Assembly: GCF_003367905.1 (NCBI RefSeq)
Contig: NZ_CP029462.1
Location: 868,001 to 932,000 of the forward strand
Source of the DNA: Megasphaera stantonii
GTDB taxonomy: Bacteria; Bacillota; Negativicutes; Veillonellales; Megasphaeraceae
Length of the DNA: 64,000 bases
Direction: 5' to 3'
The translations under genes and the position numbers were made by a program. The notes beneath the pieces are model-generated. The model saw nothing but the letters and a program-made list of their open reading frames with translations, ran no database searches and had not been told where the DNA came from. Of the stretch, positions 42,601 through 51,578 are shown in pieces; position 1 is the stretch's first letter, and each line of letters begins with the position of its first letter.

Positions 42601-43047
42601 TTATCCTTCTACGACATGAACCTTGATGACGCTCGTAATGGTCGGATGAACGCGGATGACGACGTCGTACGTTCCCAGCGATTTAATGGGTTCCTTGATT
42701 TCGACTTTCTTCTTGTCGATGTCGATGTCGTACTGGGCCTTCGCCGCTTCGCTGATATTTTTGCCCGTAATCGCGCCGAATACCTTTCCGCCTTCACCGA
42801 CCTTTACGGGAATCGTCAATTCTACCTTTTTCAGCTGGCTGGCCAGGACGACGGCTTCGTCGGACGCTACCTGGGCCTTATGCTTAGCCGCCGCCTGCTT
42901 CTGCTTCGCGTCGTTGATGTTTTCCGACGTGCCCGGCGCGGCTAATTTGCGGGGCAGCAGGAAATTGCGGCCGTAGCCTTCCGATACTTCTATGATTTCA
43001 CCTTTTTTACCCAATTTTTTTACGTCTTGCAATAATATTACTTTCAT
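42601..43047 (-). CDS. rplI: 50S ribosomal protein L9
   Basis: A 148-residue L9. The N-terminal domain MKVILLQDVKKLGKKGEIIEVSEGYGRNFLLPRKLA contains the family signature, followed by the long connecting helix and the C-terminal rRNA-binding domain. Its ATG overlaps the gdpP stop codon (ATGA), so it is translationally coupled. Part of the conserved yybS-gdpP-rplI-dnaB neighbourhood. Confidence 0.97.
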   Translation of the reverse strand: MKVILLQDVKKLGKKGEIIEVSEGYGRNFLLPRKLAAPGTSENINDAKQKQAAAKHKAQVASDEAVVLASQLKKVELTIPVKVGEGGKVFGAITGKNISEAAKAQYDIDIDKKKVEIKEPIKSLGTYDVVIRVHPTITSVIKVHVVEG

Positions 43048-45059
43048 TCTTTTTCAGTCTCCTTATTTTGATTGATTACGTCCCGCAGGGCCGTCATGAC
43101 GTCCTGCTGCGCTTCTTCTACAGTACGCTCTTTGAGCTGCGCGCCGGCGACGGTGCGATGGCCGCCGCCGCCTAAGGCTTCCATGACGAGCTGTACGTTA
43201 ATATCTCCCTTGGAGCGGGCGCTGACGCCGATATTGCCGTCAGGAAGCTCGCAGAACGTAAAGCTGGCGTTTACGTTGTCTATATTGATAAGCATATCGG
43301 CGATTTGCGCCGCTACAATGGTCGTGTTCTTTGTCCCCTTCGGGCAGGAAGCCATGGCCACGCCGTCTACGATGCGCGCCTCCGATAAGATGGCCGCCTT
43401 TTCCCGGACTGTCGTAAAGTCGGAGCTGAACAACTCCCGCACGATTTCCGGGTCGGCGCCGCTGCGGCGCAGGTAGGCTGCGGCGTCAAAGGTACGGACG
43501 CCGGTCTGGACGGCGAAGTTTTTCGTATCGACGATAATGCCGGCATACAGGGCCGTCGCTTCGATTTTTTCCAGCTCTACGTCTTCCTGATAATACTGGA
43601 GCAGTTCCGTGACGAGCTCGCTCGTCGAAGAGCTGGACGGCTCCGTATACGTCAGGAGGGGCTTCTTGATAAAGTCGGAGCTGCGGCGGTGATGGTCGAT
43701 GACGACGCGCCGTTCCGTCTGTTCGATCAAGGCCGGCGCGACGGTCATGTCCGTCCGATGGGTATCGACGATAAACAGCAGCGTCTGGCTGTTGCACAGC
43801 TCTTCCGCCGTTTCCGCCGAAATGAGCAAGTCCTTAAAGGCCGGCACGTTGAGTATCTGCGTTTCCAGGCGTCGGATGGCGTCGGTCTGCTTGCTGATGA
43901 CGATGTGGACGGGCTTGCCGATGATGCGGGCCATGTGAGCCACGCCGACGGCAGCTCCGATGCTGTCGTAATCTTCCCGTTCATGCCCCATGACCAGGAC
44001 GAGATCGCTCGTGTCGATGAGTTCGCGTATCGCCTGGGCGACGACGCGGGCCCGGACGCGGGTATTCTTTTCGACAGACCGGGTCTTGCCGCCGTAAAAA
44101 TGAGGCGAGCCGTCTTCTTCATATACGACGACCTGGTCGCCGCCCCGTCCCAAGGCCAGATCCAGCCCGGCCTGGGCCTTGTCGGCCAGCTCGTTGAAGT
44201 TGACCATGCCCTGGGTCACGACATCCTTCGGGCAAGCCGCCACGCCCATGCTGAGCGTAACGGGAATGCGGTTGACCGTATGGATCATGCGGATTTTTTC
44301 GAGAAAGGAAAAATTATCCTTCTTCAGTTCGTCGAGGGCCTCGCGGCTCAGGCAGGCGAAGTACTTTTCGTTGCCGTACGAACGGACGAAAGCTCCCAGC
44401 GACGTCAATTCGTCGATCAGGCAGTTGTTGACATTCGTCCACAGCGTCGTCTGCTGGACCGACGTCATGCCCTTGGCGACTTCTTCCATGTTGTCAATTT
44501 CAATATCGCACAGTACCGGCACGGAGGCAATACAGTTCATCTTCTGCGTTTCCGTGTCCGTAATATCTTCAAAATACAAGATGAGATAGTTGTCGTCTTC
44601 CGCCGCTTCCGTCTGCAAATACTTGTAGACGACGCGGTAATACCGCTTATCGATATGTTCGAAAAAGTAGCCGAATTTCCCCCAAAATTTATCGATATTT
44701 AAATTGGGCATAATATGATCCAGCTTCTGGTCGTTGTCGATATCGCCGATCCAGTCGCGGAACACGCTGTTAGCCCAGCAGAGGCTGGACTGCATATCGA
44801 CGATGGCTATGCCGATGGGCAGATTCTGCACGGCGTAAGTCGACGCCTGGTCGACGCTTTGGGAAACGGCGTCGAAAAACTGACTGATTTCCCGATTGCG
44901 CTCGTTCGTATTTTTCCGCGTCAGCACGTAGGCCCCGATGATCAGTATCAGCGCCAGCAGCGCTATGACCCAATTATATACGGCGATAATAATCAGCAGC
45001 AAGACCGTAATGAGGAAAAAGGGCTCCTCGTTTCGTCTTGACAGCATTTCCTTCAGCAT
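43044..45059 (-). CDS. gdpP: Cyclic-di-AMP phosphodiesterase GdpP
   Basis: A 671-residue membrane-bound phosphodiesterase that hydrolyses c-di-AMP to pApA. Two N-terminal transmembrane helices (13-50) are followed by a PAS domain, a degenerate GGDEF domain and the DHH-DHHA1 catalytic module with GHEREDYDSIGAA, VDTHRTD, VIDHHRRS and GGGGHRTVAGA. In the first motif the usual GHxxPDxDS reads GHEREDYDS, keeping the metal-binding aspartates. Located between yybS and rplI as in many Firmicutes. Confidence 0.95.
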   Translation of the reverse strand: MLKEMLSRRNEEPFFLITVLLLIIIAVYNWVIALLALILIIGAYVLTRKNTNERNREISQFFDAVSQSVDQASTYAVQNLPIGIAIVDMQSSLCWANSVFRDWIGDIDNDQKLDHIMPNLNIDKFWGKFGYFFEHIDKRYYRVVYKYLQTEAAEDDNYLILYFEDITDTETQKMNCIASVPVLCDIEIDNMEEVAKGMTSVQQTTLWTNVNNCLIDELTSLGAFVRSYGNEKYFACLSREALDELKKDNFSFLEKIRMIHTVNRIPVTLSMGVAACPKDVVTQGMVNFNELADKAQAGLDLALGRGGDQVVVYEEDGSPHFYGGKTRSVEKNTRVRARVVAQAIRELIDTSDLVLVMGHEREDYDSIGAAVGVAHMARIIGKPVHIVISKQTDAIRRLETQILNVPAFKDLLISAETAEELCNSQTLLFIVDTHRTDMTVAPALIEQTERRVVIDHHRRSSDFIKKPLLTYTEPSSSSTSELVTELLQYYQEDVELEKIEATALYAGIIVDTKNFAVQTGVRTFDAAAYLRRSGADPEIVRELFSSDFTTVREKAAILSEARIVDGVAMASCPKGTKNTTIVAAQIADMLINIDNVNASFTFCELPDGNIGVSARSKGDINVQLVMEALGGGGHRTVAGAQLKERTVEEAQQDVMTALRDVINQNKETEKE

Positions 45060-45077
45060 ATGACTTCCCCCTGGGCA

Positions 45078-46034
45078 TCACATCGTATTGCGTTTCTTGC
45101 GATAATTCAAAAGCATGTCCATCAATCCGGCGGCAAAGGCCGCGTAGGAAAACACGGGCATGACAAAAAACAAAATGATAATGAGCACCTGCAACCCCGT
45201 GCTGATATGAAACCGGCGGTCGAGGAAATAAAACAGGAAGGCCAGGCCCTGAATGCATATGAAGAAAAAGGCGACTTGATTCAAGTTGACGCCGGCGATG
45301 CTGAGCCACTCGATATCCCGCGTCGTCCCCCAATATTTCATGACCAATGCCAATACATATAAGTATATCACACTGCGCGAAATTTCCCAATAACGAATCG
45401 GCAAAAAGGGCTTAATGGAAAAACCTAAGCGAATGAGCACCAGCTGGGAAATCTTGACGTTGATATAGGCAATAACCGCCATGGCCAGGCATAAAAACAT
45501 GGGAAGCATAGACGGCAGAAGACGCCGCACTTCTTCCAGCTGCATCCGCGCCTCGGCCAGCTGGATATCAGACATGCCGCTGGTTTTATACTGGGCGATC
45601 GTATCGGCGACGACCGTATCGAAGGCGCTGTAAATCGCCGCCAGCAAATTGATGTCGAGAACAATATACATAAGTGCGAGAAGAACGCCCGTGGCGGCAA
45701 TGAGGGCCGCCGCTACGCAGGCCAGCATCTTGGCCGGCGCCCATTCATAGCGGAATCCGGCGCCGATAGCCAGGCCGACAGAGGCAAAGGTAATGAGCTG
45801 GGCAACTGCCGTCAGGGGATCGATGAAAATTCCCATGAGGATACCTACGACGACGCCGAGCAGCAGCGCCTGGCGCATGCCGTATTTCATATAGATAATC
45901 GTCATGGGAATAGGCATGATAAAGTACCCTACAAAGGAAAAGAAGGGCATAAAGGTGCTGAGAAGGGCCAGGATAAGCATGACAGCGGCAAAGCAGCCGG
46001 CAGTCGTAAGAGGCGTAATGCGCTTTTGTTCCAC
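45078..46034 (-). CDS. yybS: YybS-like membrane protein (DUF2232)
   Basis: A 318-residue polytopic membrane protein with about eight hydrophobic segments. The start is best placed at the GTG at 46034, with AAGGAGATGATTCA before it; the longer frame to 46073 adds a hydrophilic stretch with no RBS. DUF2232 proteins share the ECF-transporter S-component fold by some models, but their role is not established. It precedes gdpP by 18 bp, a conserved pairing. The gene is preceded by rnj on the same strand, with a hairpin between. Confidence 0.87.
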   Translation of the reverse strand: MEQKRITPLTTAGCFAAVMLILALLSTFMPFFSFVGYFIMPIPMTIIYMKYGMRQALLLGVVVGILMGIFIDPLTAVAQLITFASVGLAIGAGFRYEWAPAKMLACVAAALIAATGVLLALMYIVLDINLLAAIYSAFDTVVADTIAQYKTSGMSDIQLAEARMQLEEVRRLLPSMLPMFLCLAMAVIAYINVKISQLVLIRLGFSIKPFLPIRYWEISRSVIYLYVLALVMKYWGTTRDIEWLSIAGVNLNQVAFFFICIQGLAFLFYFLDRRFHISTGLQVLIIILFFVMPVFSYAAFAAGLMDMLLNYRKKRNTM

Positions 46035-46078
46035 TGAATCATCTCCTTTCAAGAAAGGCATCTCTACCTGCATGGTAA

Positions 46079-46106
46079 ACAGCGGAGGCGCGCTGGCCTC
46101 CGCTGT
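46079..46106 (-). terminator. Hairpin after rnj
   Basis: A perfect 11-bp stem ACAGCGGAGGC / GCCTCCGCTGT with a 6-base loop lies 16 bp past the rnj stop. The following minus-strand sequence (TTTACC) is a poor T-run, so it may be a weak terminator or an RNA-stabilising element. Confidence 0.55.
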
Positions 46107-46121
46107 CTCCGCAGTATTGCA

Positions 46122-47783
46122 TTATACTTCCATAATAATCGGCAAAATCATAGGCCGGCGTTTCGTCTTTTCATACAAGTACCGGCTCAGCGTATCGCGA
46201 ACCTGCGACTTAATGACCGCCCATTCGCGGATGTTGCCGGCTTCGCACCGTTCGAGGACGGCGGCGACGCGGTCGTGAGCTTCGCTGATCAGCTCTTCCG
46301 AATCGCGGACGTAGACAAAGCCTCTCGATACGATATCCGGTCCGGCCAAAGCGTGGCTCGTCCCCTTCGCCAAGGTCATGACGACGATGACGACGCCTTC
46401 CATAGCTAATTGCTGGCGGTCGCGGATGACGATGTTGCCGACGTCGCCGACGCCGAGGCCGTCGACGAATACGCGGCCGGCGTTGACCCGGCCGGCTTTA
46501 TTGCCGGAGCGGTTGGAAAATTCGAAAATCTGCCCGTTGTCGCCAATGAGGACGTGGCTCTTTTCGACGCCCATCTGCACTGCCAAATCGCCGTGCTGCT
46601 TCAGCATGCGGTATTCGCCGTGAACGGGAATAAAATACTTCGGCCGGATCAAATCCAGCATAAGCTTCAATTCTTCCTGGCTGGCATGGCCCGACACGTG
46701 AATTTTCTTATCCCGGCCGGCAACGACATTGGCGCCCAGCTTCATGAGGTTGTCGATAGTCCGGCTTACGCCCATTTCGTTGCCCGGAATCGGCGTCGCC
46801 GAAATGATGACCGTATCGCCCGGCATGATGCTGACGCTGCGGTGATTGTTGGAGGCCATGCGGGATAAGCCGGCCATAGGCTCGCCCTGGCTGCCCGTCG
46901 TCAGGATCAGGACCTGGTCGTCGGGATAACGTCCCAATTCGTCGGGCTCAATGAGCACGCCGTCAGGCACGTTCAGATACCCCAATTCGATGGCGATCTG
47001 CACGTTATTGACCATGCTGCGGCCTAATACGGTCACCTTGCGCTTAAACTGCACGGCCGTATTGATAGCCTGCTGAATACGGGAAATATTCGAAGCGAAG
47101 GTCGCTAAAATAATGCGTCCCGTCGCAGCCCGGAAGGCCTTGCGGAATGCGTGGCCTACAGTCGTTTCCGATTCGGTATAGCCCGGCCGTTCCGCGTTCG
47201 TGCTGTCCGACATGAGCAGCAGTACGCCGCGGCGGCCCAGGTCTGCAAACTTGTGGATGTCCATCGGCTGGCCGTCCACCGGGGTCAGGTCGATTTTAAA
47301 GTCGCCCGTATGGACGATCGTGCCTACAGGCGTCTTGAAATACAGGGCGCTGGCATCGGGAATAGAGTGATTGGTTCGGATAAAGCCCACTTTCATGCAG
47401 CCGATCTGTACTTCGTCGCCGTGCTGCACCTCGTTCAATTTGTAATTCGTAATGTGATTTTCCTTCAATTTGCCTTCAATGAGGCCGCATACTAATTTCG
47501 TCGCGTAAACGGGCACATTTACTTCATTGAGCAAATATGCCAAACTGCCGATATGGTCTTCGTGACCATGCGTAATGACGACAGCCCTCACCTTATCCCT
47601 GTTTTCAATCAAATAGCTCATATCAGGGATGACGAGGTCAATGCCAAACATATCGTCGTCAGGGAAAGACAGTCCGGCGTCAATTACGATGATGTCATTT
47701 CCGTATTGGATTACGGTCATATTCTTGCCGATTTCGCCCAAGCCGCCCAATGGAATGACCATCAGCTTTTCTTTCTTAGCCAA
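46122..47783 (-). CDS. rnj: Ribonuclease J
   Basis: A 553-residue metallo-beta-lactamase/beta-CASP ribonuclease (endo- and 5'-exonuclease) central to mRNA decay in Firmicutes. The zinc motif HGHEDH is at residues 72-77; GDFKIDLTPVDG and SDSTNAERPGYTESE follow, and the beta-CASP region contains ISATPIPGNE. The start is TTG at 47783, 8 bases after AGGAGG, an uncommon initiation codon. The upstream region contains a folded element. Confidence 0.95.
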   Translation of the reverse strand: MAKKEKLMVIPLGGLGEIGKNMTVIQYGNDIIVIDAGLSFPDDDMFGIDLVIPDMSYLIENRDKVRAVVITHGHEDHIGSLAYLLNEVNVPVYATKLVCGLIEGKLKENHITNYKLNEVQHGDEVQIGCMKVGFIRTNHSIPDASALYFKTPVGTIVHTGDFKIDLTPVDGQPMDIHKFADLGRRGVLLLMSDSTNAERPGYTESETTVGHAFRKAFRAATGRIILATFASNISRIQQAINTAVQFKRKVTVLGRSMVNNVQIAIELGYLNVPDGVLIEPDELGRYPDDQVLILTTGSQGEPMAGLSRMASNNHRSVSIMPGDTVIISATPIPGNEMGVSRTIDNLMKLGANVVAGRDKKIHVSGHASQEELKLMLDLIRPKYFIPVHGEYRMLKQHGDLAVQMGVEKSHVLIGDNGQIFEFSNRSGNKAGRVNAGRVFVDGLGVGDVGNIVIRDRQQLAMEGVVIVVMTLAKGTSHALAGPDIVSRGFVYVRDSEELISEAHDRVAAVLERCEAGNIREWAVIKSQVRDTLSRYLYEKTKRRPMILPIIMEV

Positions 47784-47835
47784 TTTTTTTACCTCCTGTA
47801 CTATGAAATTTTATCCGTTCTAACTGTGTATATTG

Positions 47836-47881
47836 GATTGCCCGTCGGCCTGCGCCGACCTATTCTCCCGTGCAGGCAATC
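47836..47881 (-). promoter_or_regulatory. Structured element in the 5' region of rnj
   Basis: On the minus strand GATTGCC...GGCAATC encloses GTCGGC-GCAG-GCCGAC, giving a nested stem-loop 50-100 bases before the rnj start codon. The remainder of 47882-48087 is AT-rich; I see a possible TTGACA on the minus strand near 47980 but no gene. Confidence 0.45.
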
Positions 47882-48087
47882 GATGCCAACTGTCTTATCA
47901 AAGATGCTTGCGTTCAGATATAACGAACAATAATGGACTTACCCTTCTATCATATTTTCCGTTATTTCTCTTCCTATGTCAATAATATGACTGTAAAATT
48001 CTACAATTTAAGGAAAATTTTAGAGTCCCCTCGACTGCCCGTTCATATACTTGTCCCTATTCCATGCCGTGCCGCACCTGGTTTTAT

Positions 48088-48131
48088 AAAAAAACAGCAG
48101 GACCGCAGCGACGATACCGCATGCGGCCCTG
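48088..48131 (-). terminator. Intrinsic terminator of the 301-residue secreted protein gene
   Basis: On the minus strand CAGGGCCGCA / TGCGGTCCTG (one G-U pair) is followed by GCTGTTTTTTT, about 36 bp past the stop codon. Confidence 0.78.
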
Positions 48132-48166
48132 ATGCCAAAACATATGTAGATGTCTTCCTGCCGCCC

Positions 48167-49072
48167 TTAGGCCGCTTCTGCCGCAGCACCGTCTTTATCG
48201 GATTCCGCCGCGTCGTCGGAGCCCGGAATCGTTCCCGGAACGGCCGCTTCCTTAACTTCTTTCGGAGCCGTCAAATCAGCGTCTTTCGGAAGGGGAGCAC
48301 AGTCGATAGTCATGGATATTTCGCTGTACTTGATAAACTGTTCCATAATGGCTTTATTCGCGTCGGACGCGTCGCTTTCAGCCAACACTTCCTGCGCAAC
48401 GGCGCGCATCTGCGGCGTCAAAGGCATCGTCACCTTGGAAATCCGCTTGGTCTTCGGATCGACGGTTACATTGACCGTTACGTCGCCCGTTTTCTGCAGG
48501 GCCTGAAGGACCTTTGCAAAGCCTTCGGCCTGTTCTTTCTTATAGCCGTCGGCAGCCCATTTTTCCTTGTCGCCTTCGCGGTACAGGCGGCTCGCGTCAT
48601 ATACGACATCGTACGAATTCTTGCCGGCTGCCGTTACGGATTTCACGCCGGCCAGTACGTTGTGGTCGCCATGGAAGCGCTTGGAAATGGGATCGGCGCT
48701 CTTCAATTTGCGGGTTGCCTTTTTCCACGCGTTGTCGGCCTTCGAATCTTCATAGTAGATGTGCAGTACGTCGCCGTCCTGTTCCACATAACTGTGGACG
48801 GTCTTCGTGTTGTTCAGGACCTTCGCTACAGCTTCGCTCTTCATCTGGAAGGGTTCAGCCTGCATATCGATGGTGTTGGTCAGGGACACATTGCCCAAAA
48901 AAGGCATTTCCATATTGACCTGCAGGACGTATTCGCCTGTCGGTTCAGCCATCATATTGCGGGCCGCTTCTTCGTATACCTGCGACGGAGACGCCGCGAA
49001 TGCCGCGCCGCTGGCCATAGCCAGGGCCGCGACCGTACAAAGAGCCTTTTTTACACGCATTCTTAAATTCAT
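48167..49072 (-). CDS. Secreted protein of unknown function, LolA/LppX-like size
   Basis: A 301-residue exported protein. A Sec signal peptide occupies residues 1-26 (hydrophobic core, cleavage at AFA-A); no lipobox cysteine follows. The mature part is beta-rich and polar with an acidic alanine-rich C-terminal tail (residues 275-301). Segments such as LQVNMEMPFLGNVSLTNTIDM and VNVTVDPKTKRISKVTMP recall the open-barrel LolA/LppX or DUF6612-type fold, but I do not claim it. A periplasmic role is likely in this two-membrane cell. Monocistronic with its own terminator. Confidence 0.75.
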   Translation of the reverse strand: MNLRMRVKKALCTVAALAMASGAAFAASPSQVYEEAARNMMAEPTGEYVLQVNMEMPFLGNVSLTNTIDMQAEPFQMKSEAVAKVLNNTKTVHSYVEQDGDVLHIYYEDSKADNAWKKATRKLKSADPISKRFHGDHNVLAGVKSVTAAGKNSYDVVYDASRLYREGDKEKWAADGYKKEQAEGFAKVLQALQKTGDVTVNVTVDPKTKRISKVTMPLTPQMRAVAQEVLAESDASDANKAIMEQFIKYSEISMTIDCAPLPKDADLTAPKEVKEAAVPGTIPGSDDAAESDKDGAAAEAA

Positions 49073-49100
49073 ATTTCATTCCTCCTTGCGCAATAATAAC

Positions 49101-49135
49101 TATTCCCGGAAAAGCCGAGGGACTGCCGGGGAATA
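49101..49135 (-). terminator. Possible terminator after thiD
   Basis: On the minus strand TATTCCCCGG / CCGGGAATA with a 16-base loop is followed by GTTATTATTG. It lies 15 bp past the thiD stop; the T-run is imperfect. Confidence 0.5.
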
Positions 49136-49150
49136 ACCTGAACACAGAAG

Positions 49151-49948
49151 CTACATGCCCGCCTTGCGGTACAGGCTGTAGAAATGATGGATAGGCCCGT
49201 GGCCTTTGCCAATCGGTTCGGCGTGGCTGATGCCGTCGAAGACGTACTGCTTGGCCACCGCGACGGCGTCGGCCAGGTTCATGCCGTTCGCCAGATTGGA
49301 GGCGATGGCACTGGACAGGGAGCATCCCGTGCCGTGAGTGCTCGTGCTTTCGACGCGGCGGCCTTTGAAATAATGGAAGCCTTCGCCGTCGTATAAGATG
49401 TCCGTCGCATCTTCTACGCGGTGGCCGCCTTTGACCAGCACGGCCTTCGCTCCTAAGGCTGCGATGTCTTTGGCCGCCTGTTCCATAGACGCAAAATCAT
49501 CGATATGACGTCCCGTCAGCACTTCTGCTTCGGGAATATTCGGCGTCAGTACGTCTGCCAGGGGAATCAACTCCTCCTTCAGCGTCTGTTCTGCTTCTTC
49601 GGCCAGCAGCCGATGGCCGCTCGTCGCCACCATGACTGGGTCGACAACGACAAAGGAAGGCTTGTACTGGCGCAGCTTGCCGGCAATGATGCGGATCGTC
49701 TCGGGAACGCTGACCATGCCGATTTTCACAGCGTCTACCTCTATATCTTCAAATACAGCGTCAATCTGCGATGCGATCATCTCCGGCGTCACGTTCATAT
49801 ATCCCCGCACGCCCTGCGTGTTCTGCGATACGACAGCCGTTATGACGTTCATGGCATAACAACCATGGGCGCAAAAGGTCTTGCAGTCCGCCGCCGCTCC
49901 GGCCCCGCCGGACGGGTCCGTCCCGGCAATCGATACTACGTGTTTCAT
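49151..49948 (-). CDS. thiD: Hydroxymethylpyrimidine/phosphomethylpyrimidine kinase
   Basis: A 265-residue ribokinase-fold kinase that phosphorylates HMP and HMP-P for thiamine synthesis. It shows GTDPSGGAGAAADCKTF at the N-terminus, VVDPVMVATSGHRLL in the middle and the anion-hole motif STHGTGCSLSSAIA at the C-terminus. AGGAGGTATAGCC precedes the ATG. It follows sixA by 26 bp. I found no TPP riboswitch upstream; as a stand-alone thiD it may act in HMP salvage. Confidence 0.93.
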   Translation of the reverse strand: MKHVVSIAGTDPSGGAGAAADCKTFCAHGCYAMNVITAVVSQNTQGVRGYMNVTPEMIASQIDAVFEDIEVDAVKIGMVSVPETIRIIAGKLRQYKPSFVVVDPVMVATSGHRLLAEEAEQTLKEELIPLADVLTPNIPEAEVLTGRHIDDFASMEQAAKDIAALGAKAVLVKGGHRVEDATDILYDGEGFHYFKGRRVESTSTHGTGCSLSSAIASNLANGMNLADAVAVAKQYVFDGISHAEPIGKGHGPIHHFYSLYRKAGM

Positions 49949-49974
49949 AGGCTATACCTCCTAATTACTATCTA

Positions 49975-50460
49975 TTATTTCTTTATCAGCTTTGCTGCCT
50001 TCGGGCTCATATACAGGAGCAGCGACGCCGTGCCCCCGTTGCTATCAAAGGGATCGTAATCAAACAAGGCCATGCTGCCCGTTTTGAACTGTATATCCAG
50101 ACCGGTCCATGCCTTAGTCCATTGCTCTAAATAGGGCGAATGGCCGACAATGCACACGACCTCCCCGTCGCTCCCGCACAGAATATCCTTATAGACGGCG
50201 TCCAGATCACCGGCTGCAATGGCCGGATGGGTATGAAAAGCAGTATAGGGAATGCGCGTATCAAAAAACGCCGCCGTTTGACACGTGCGGATATACGGGC
50301 TGGCCCACAGGACGGTAGTCCCTTCGGGCCACCACAGCCGGGCGGCGTCGAGCATTGCCACAGCCTGCTTCTTGCCCTTTTCAATCAGTTCCCGCTTTTT
50401 ATCGTCCATTCCGTCATGGTACGGCTCGGCTTTGCCATGACGCATCAAACAAACATACAT
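49975..50460 (-). CDS. sixA: Phosphohistidine phosphatase SixA-like
   Basis: A 161-residue histidine phosphatase superfamily protein. The catalytic RHG (residues 7-9) sits right at the N-terminus, and the second catalytic His is in VGHSPYLEQW; the short length and lack of insertions match SixA. In proteobacteria SixA dephosphorylates the PTS protein NPr; its target here is unknown. AAAGGAGAATTGACG precedes the ATG. It starts a small operon with thiD. Confidence 0.87.
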   Translation of the reverse strand: MYVCLMRHGKAEPYHDGMDDKKRELIEKGKKQAVAMLDAARLWWPEGTTVLWASPYIRTCQTAAFFDTRIPYTAFHTHPAIAAGDLDAVYKDILCGSDGEVVCIVGHSPYLEQWTKAWTGLDIQFKTGSMALFDYDPFDSNGGTASLLLYMSPKAAKLIKK

Positions 50461-50610
50461 GATTCGTCAATTCTCCTTTGCTCCCGCGTATTTCATTGTA
50501 CATTGCTTTACGCGGCTACTTTGAGCTCCTGCGGCTCGCCTAATTTTTATTTATTATACCATAATTCAGCACGCATATATATTGTCCTGACCAAATTGTT
50601 AAAAAGCTGT

Positions 50611-50646
50611 AAAAATTGGCGCCGCCTACATTTCGGCAGCGCCAAT
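50611..50646 (-). terminator. Intrinsic terminator of the outer-membrane cluster / lpxL
   Basis: On the minus strand ATTGGCGC...GCGCCAAT with inner GCCG/CGGC pairing is followed by TTTTTAC. It lies 8 bp past the lpxL stop and probably ends the long tamB-to-lpxL transcript. Confidence 0.82.
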
Positions 50647-50653
50647 GGATGAG

Positions 50654-51568
50654 CTAGTTCTGTTGTTCTTTCAGCTTTTGTTTCTCTTTATACCGTTTCG
50701 TCCATTTCCAGCGATTGTGAAGCCAGAACCATTCGTCGGGATACTTGCGGATATGCGCTTCCAGACGATCGTTCAGCTGCTGCGTAACGTCATATACGAT
50801 CCGCTTCTTTTCTTCCTTCGACAGCGGCGCGTCAGACGTATAAGGCCGAATCGGCGGCAGCGCTTCTACGACGTAATGATAGGGCCTGTCTTCGTGAATG
50901 AAAATAGACAATATCGGATAGTTTTGTATGCCGGCCAGCTTCGCCGGCCCGTCGGCAGTCAAGGTGTCCCGGCCGAACAATTTGACCATGATGCCGGTAT
51001 ACCCCGGGTCCTGGTCCATGAGCAGACCGATATAATGCCCCTTGGCCAAAAACCGGACCATGTCGCGGATACCCGTCTTATACGTAACGTGCTGCTTCAT
51101 CATCGCCCGGTATTCGTTGATGAACGTATCCGACCCCTTATTGTCCTGCTGCTGCGCCACCGATATGAGGGGATAACCGCTCATCGCCAAATACGCGCCG
51201 AGAAGCTCCCAGTTCCCTGCGTGAGAAGCCATAAAAATCGCGCCCTCGCCGCTCTCCTTGAGCTCGTCGAGATATTCTTTGCCATGAAATACGATTTTTT
51301 TATCGAGAATCTCTTTGTCGTACACAGGATAAGACAGCACCTCGATGATCATACGGCCGAAGCGCGTCGTGCTGGCTTTGGCAATCGCCATCGCTTCGCC
51401 GGCGTCTGTCGTAAGGCCGCATTCAAGGATTTGATCCCGCGCCAAGACCTTGCGCTTCTTCGGCACAAAGGTCCAGAAAAAGACGCCGAAAAACGAACCC
51501 AGGCCGCGGCGCATGAAAAAGGGAATATGGCAAATCAGAAAACTGAGGCATTTCATGAATGTATACAT
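50654..51568 (-). CDS. lpxL: Lipid A acyltransferase (LpxL/HtrB family)
   Basis: A 304-residue lysophospholipid acyltransferase superfamily protein that adds a secondary acyl chain to lipid A at the inner membrane. The catalytic HX4E motif is His116-Glu121 in SHAGNWE; an N-terminal hydrophobic stretch (residues 8-34) anchors it. It follows lpxD by 10 bp and shares its strand with the whole outer-membrane cluster. It is direct evidence for LPS in this Firmicute. The ATG at 51568 is likely, but M5 is an alternative start. Confidence 0.92.
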   Translation of the reverse strand: MYTFMKCLSFLICHIPFFMRRGLGSFFGVFFWTFVPKKRKVLARDQILECGLTTDAGEAMAIAKASTTRFGRMIIEVLSYPVYDKEILDKKIVFHGKEYLDELKESGEGAIFMASHAGNWELLGAYLAMSGYPLISVAQQQDNKGSDTFINEYRAMMKQHVTYKTGIRDMVRFLAKGHYIGLLMDQDPGYTGIMVKLFGRDTLTADGPAKLAGIQNYPILSIFIHEDRPYHYVVEALPPIRPYTSDAPLSKEEKKRIVYDVTQQLNDRLEAHIRKYPDEWFWLHNRWKWTKRYKEKQKLKEQQN

Positions 51569-51578
51569 AGGCGTTCTC

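Noticed and set aside
47933-49066. A 377-codon plus-strand frame opposite the secreted protein gene
   Set aside because: The minus-strand frame has a signal peptide, RBS and terminator; the plus-strand frame has none and starts in an AT-rich non-coding stretch.
49949-50000. TPP riboswitch for thiD
   Set aside because: Only 26 bp separate sixA and thiD, and no CTGAGA or similar TPP core is seen upstream of sixA either.
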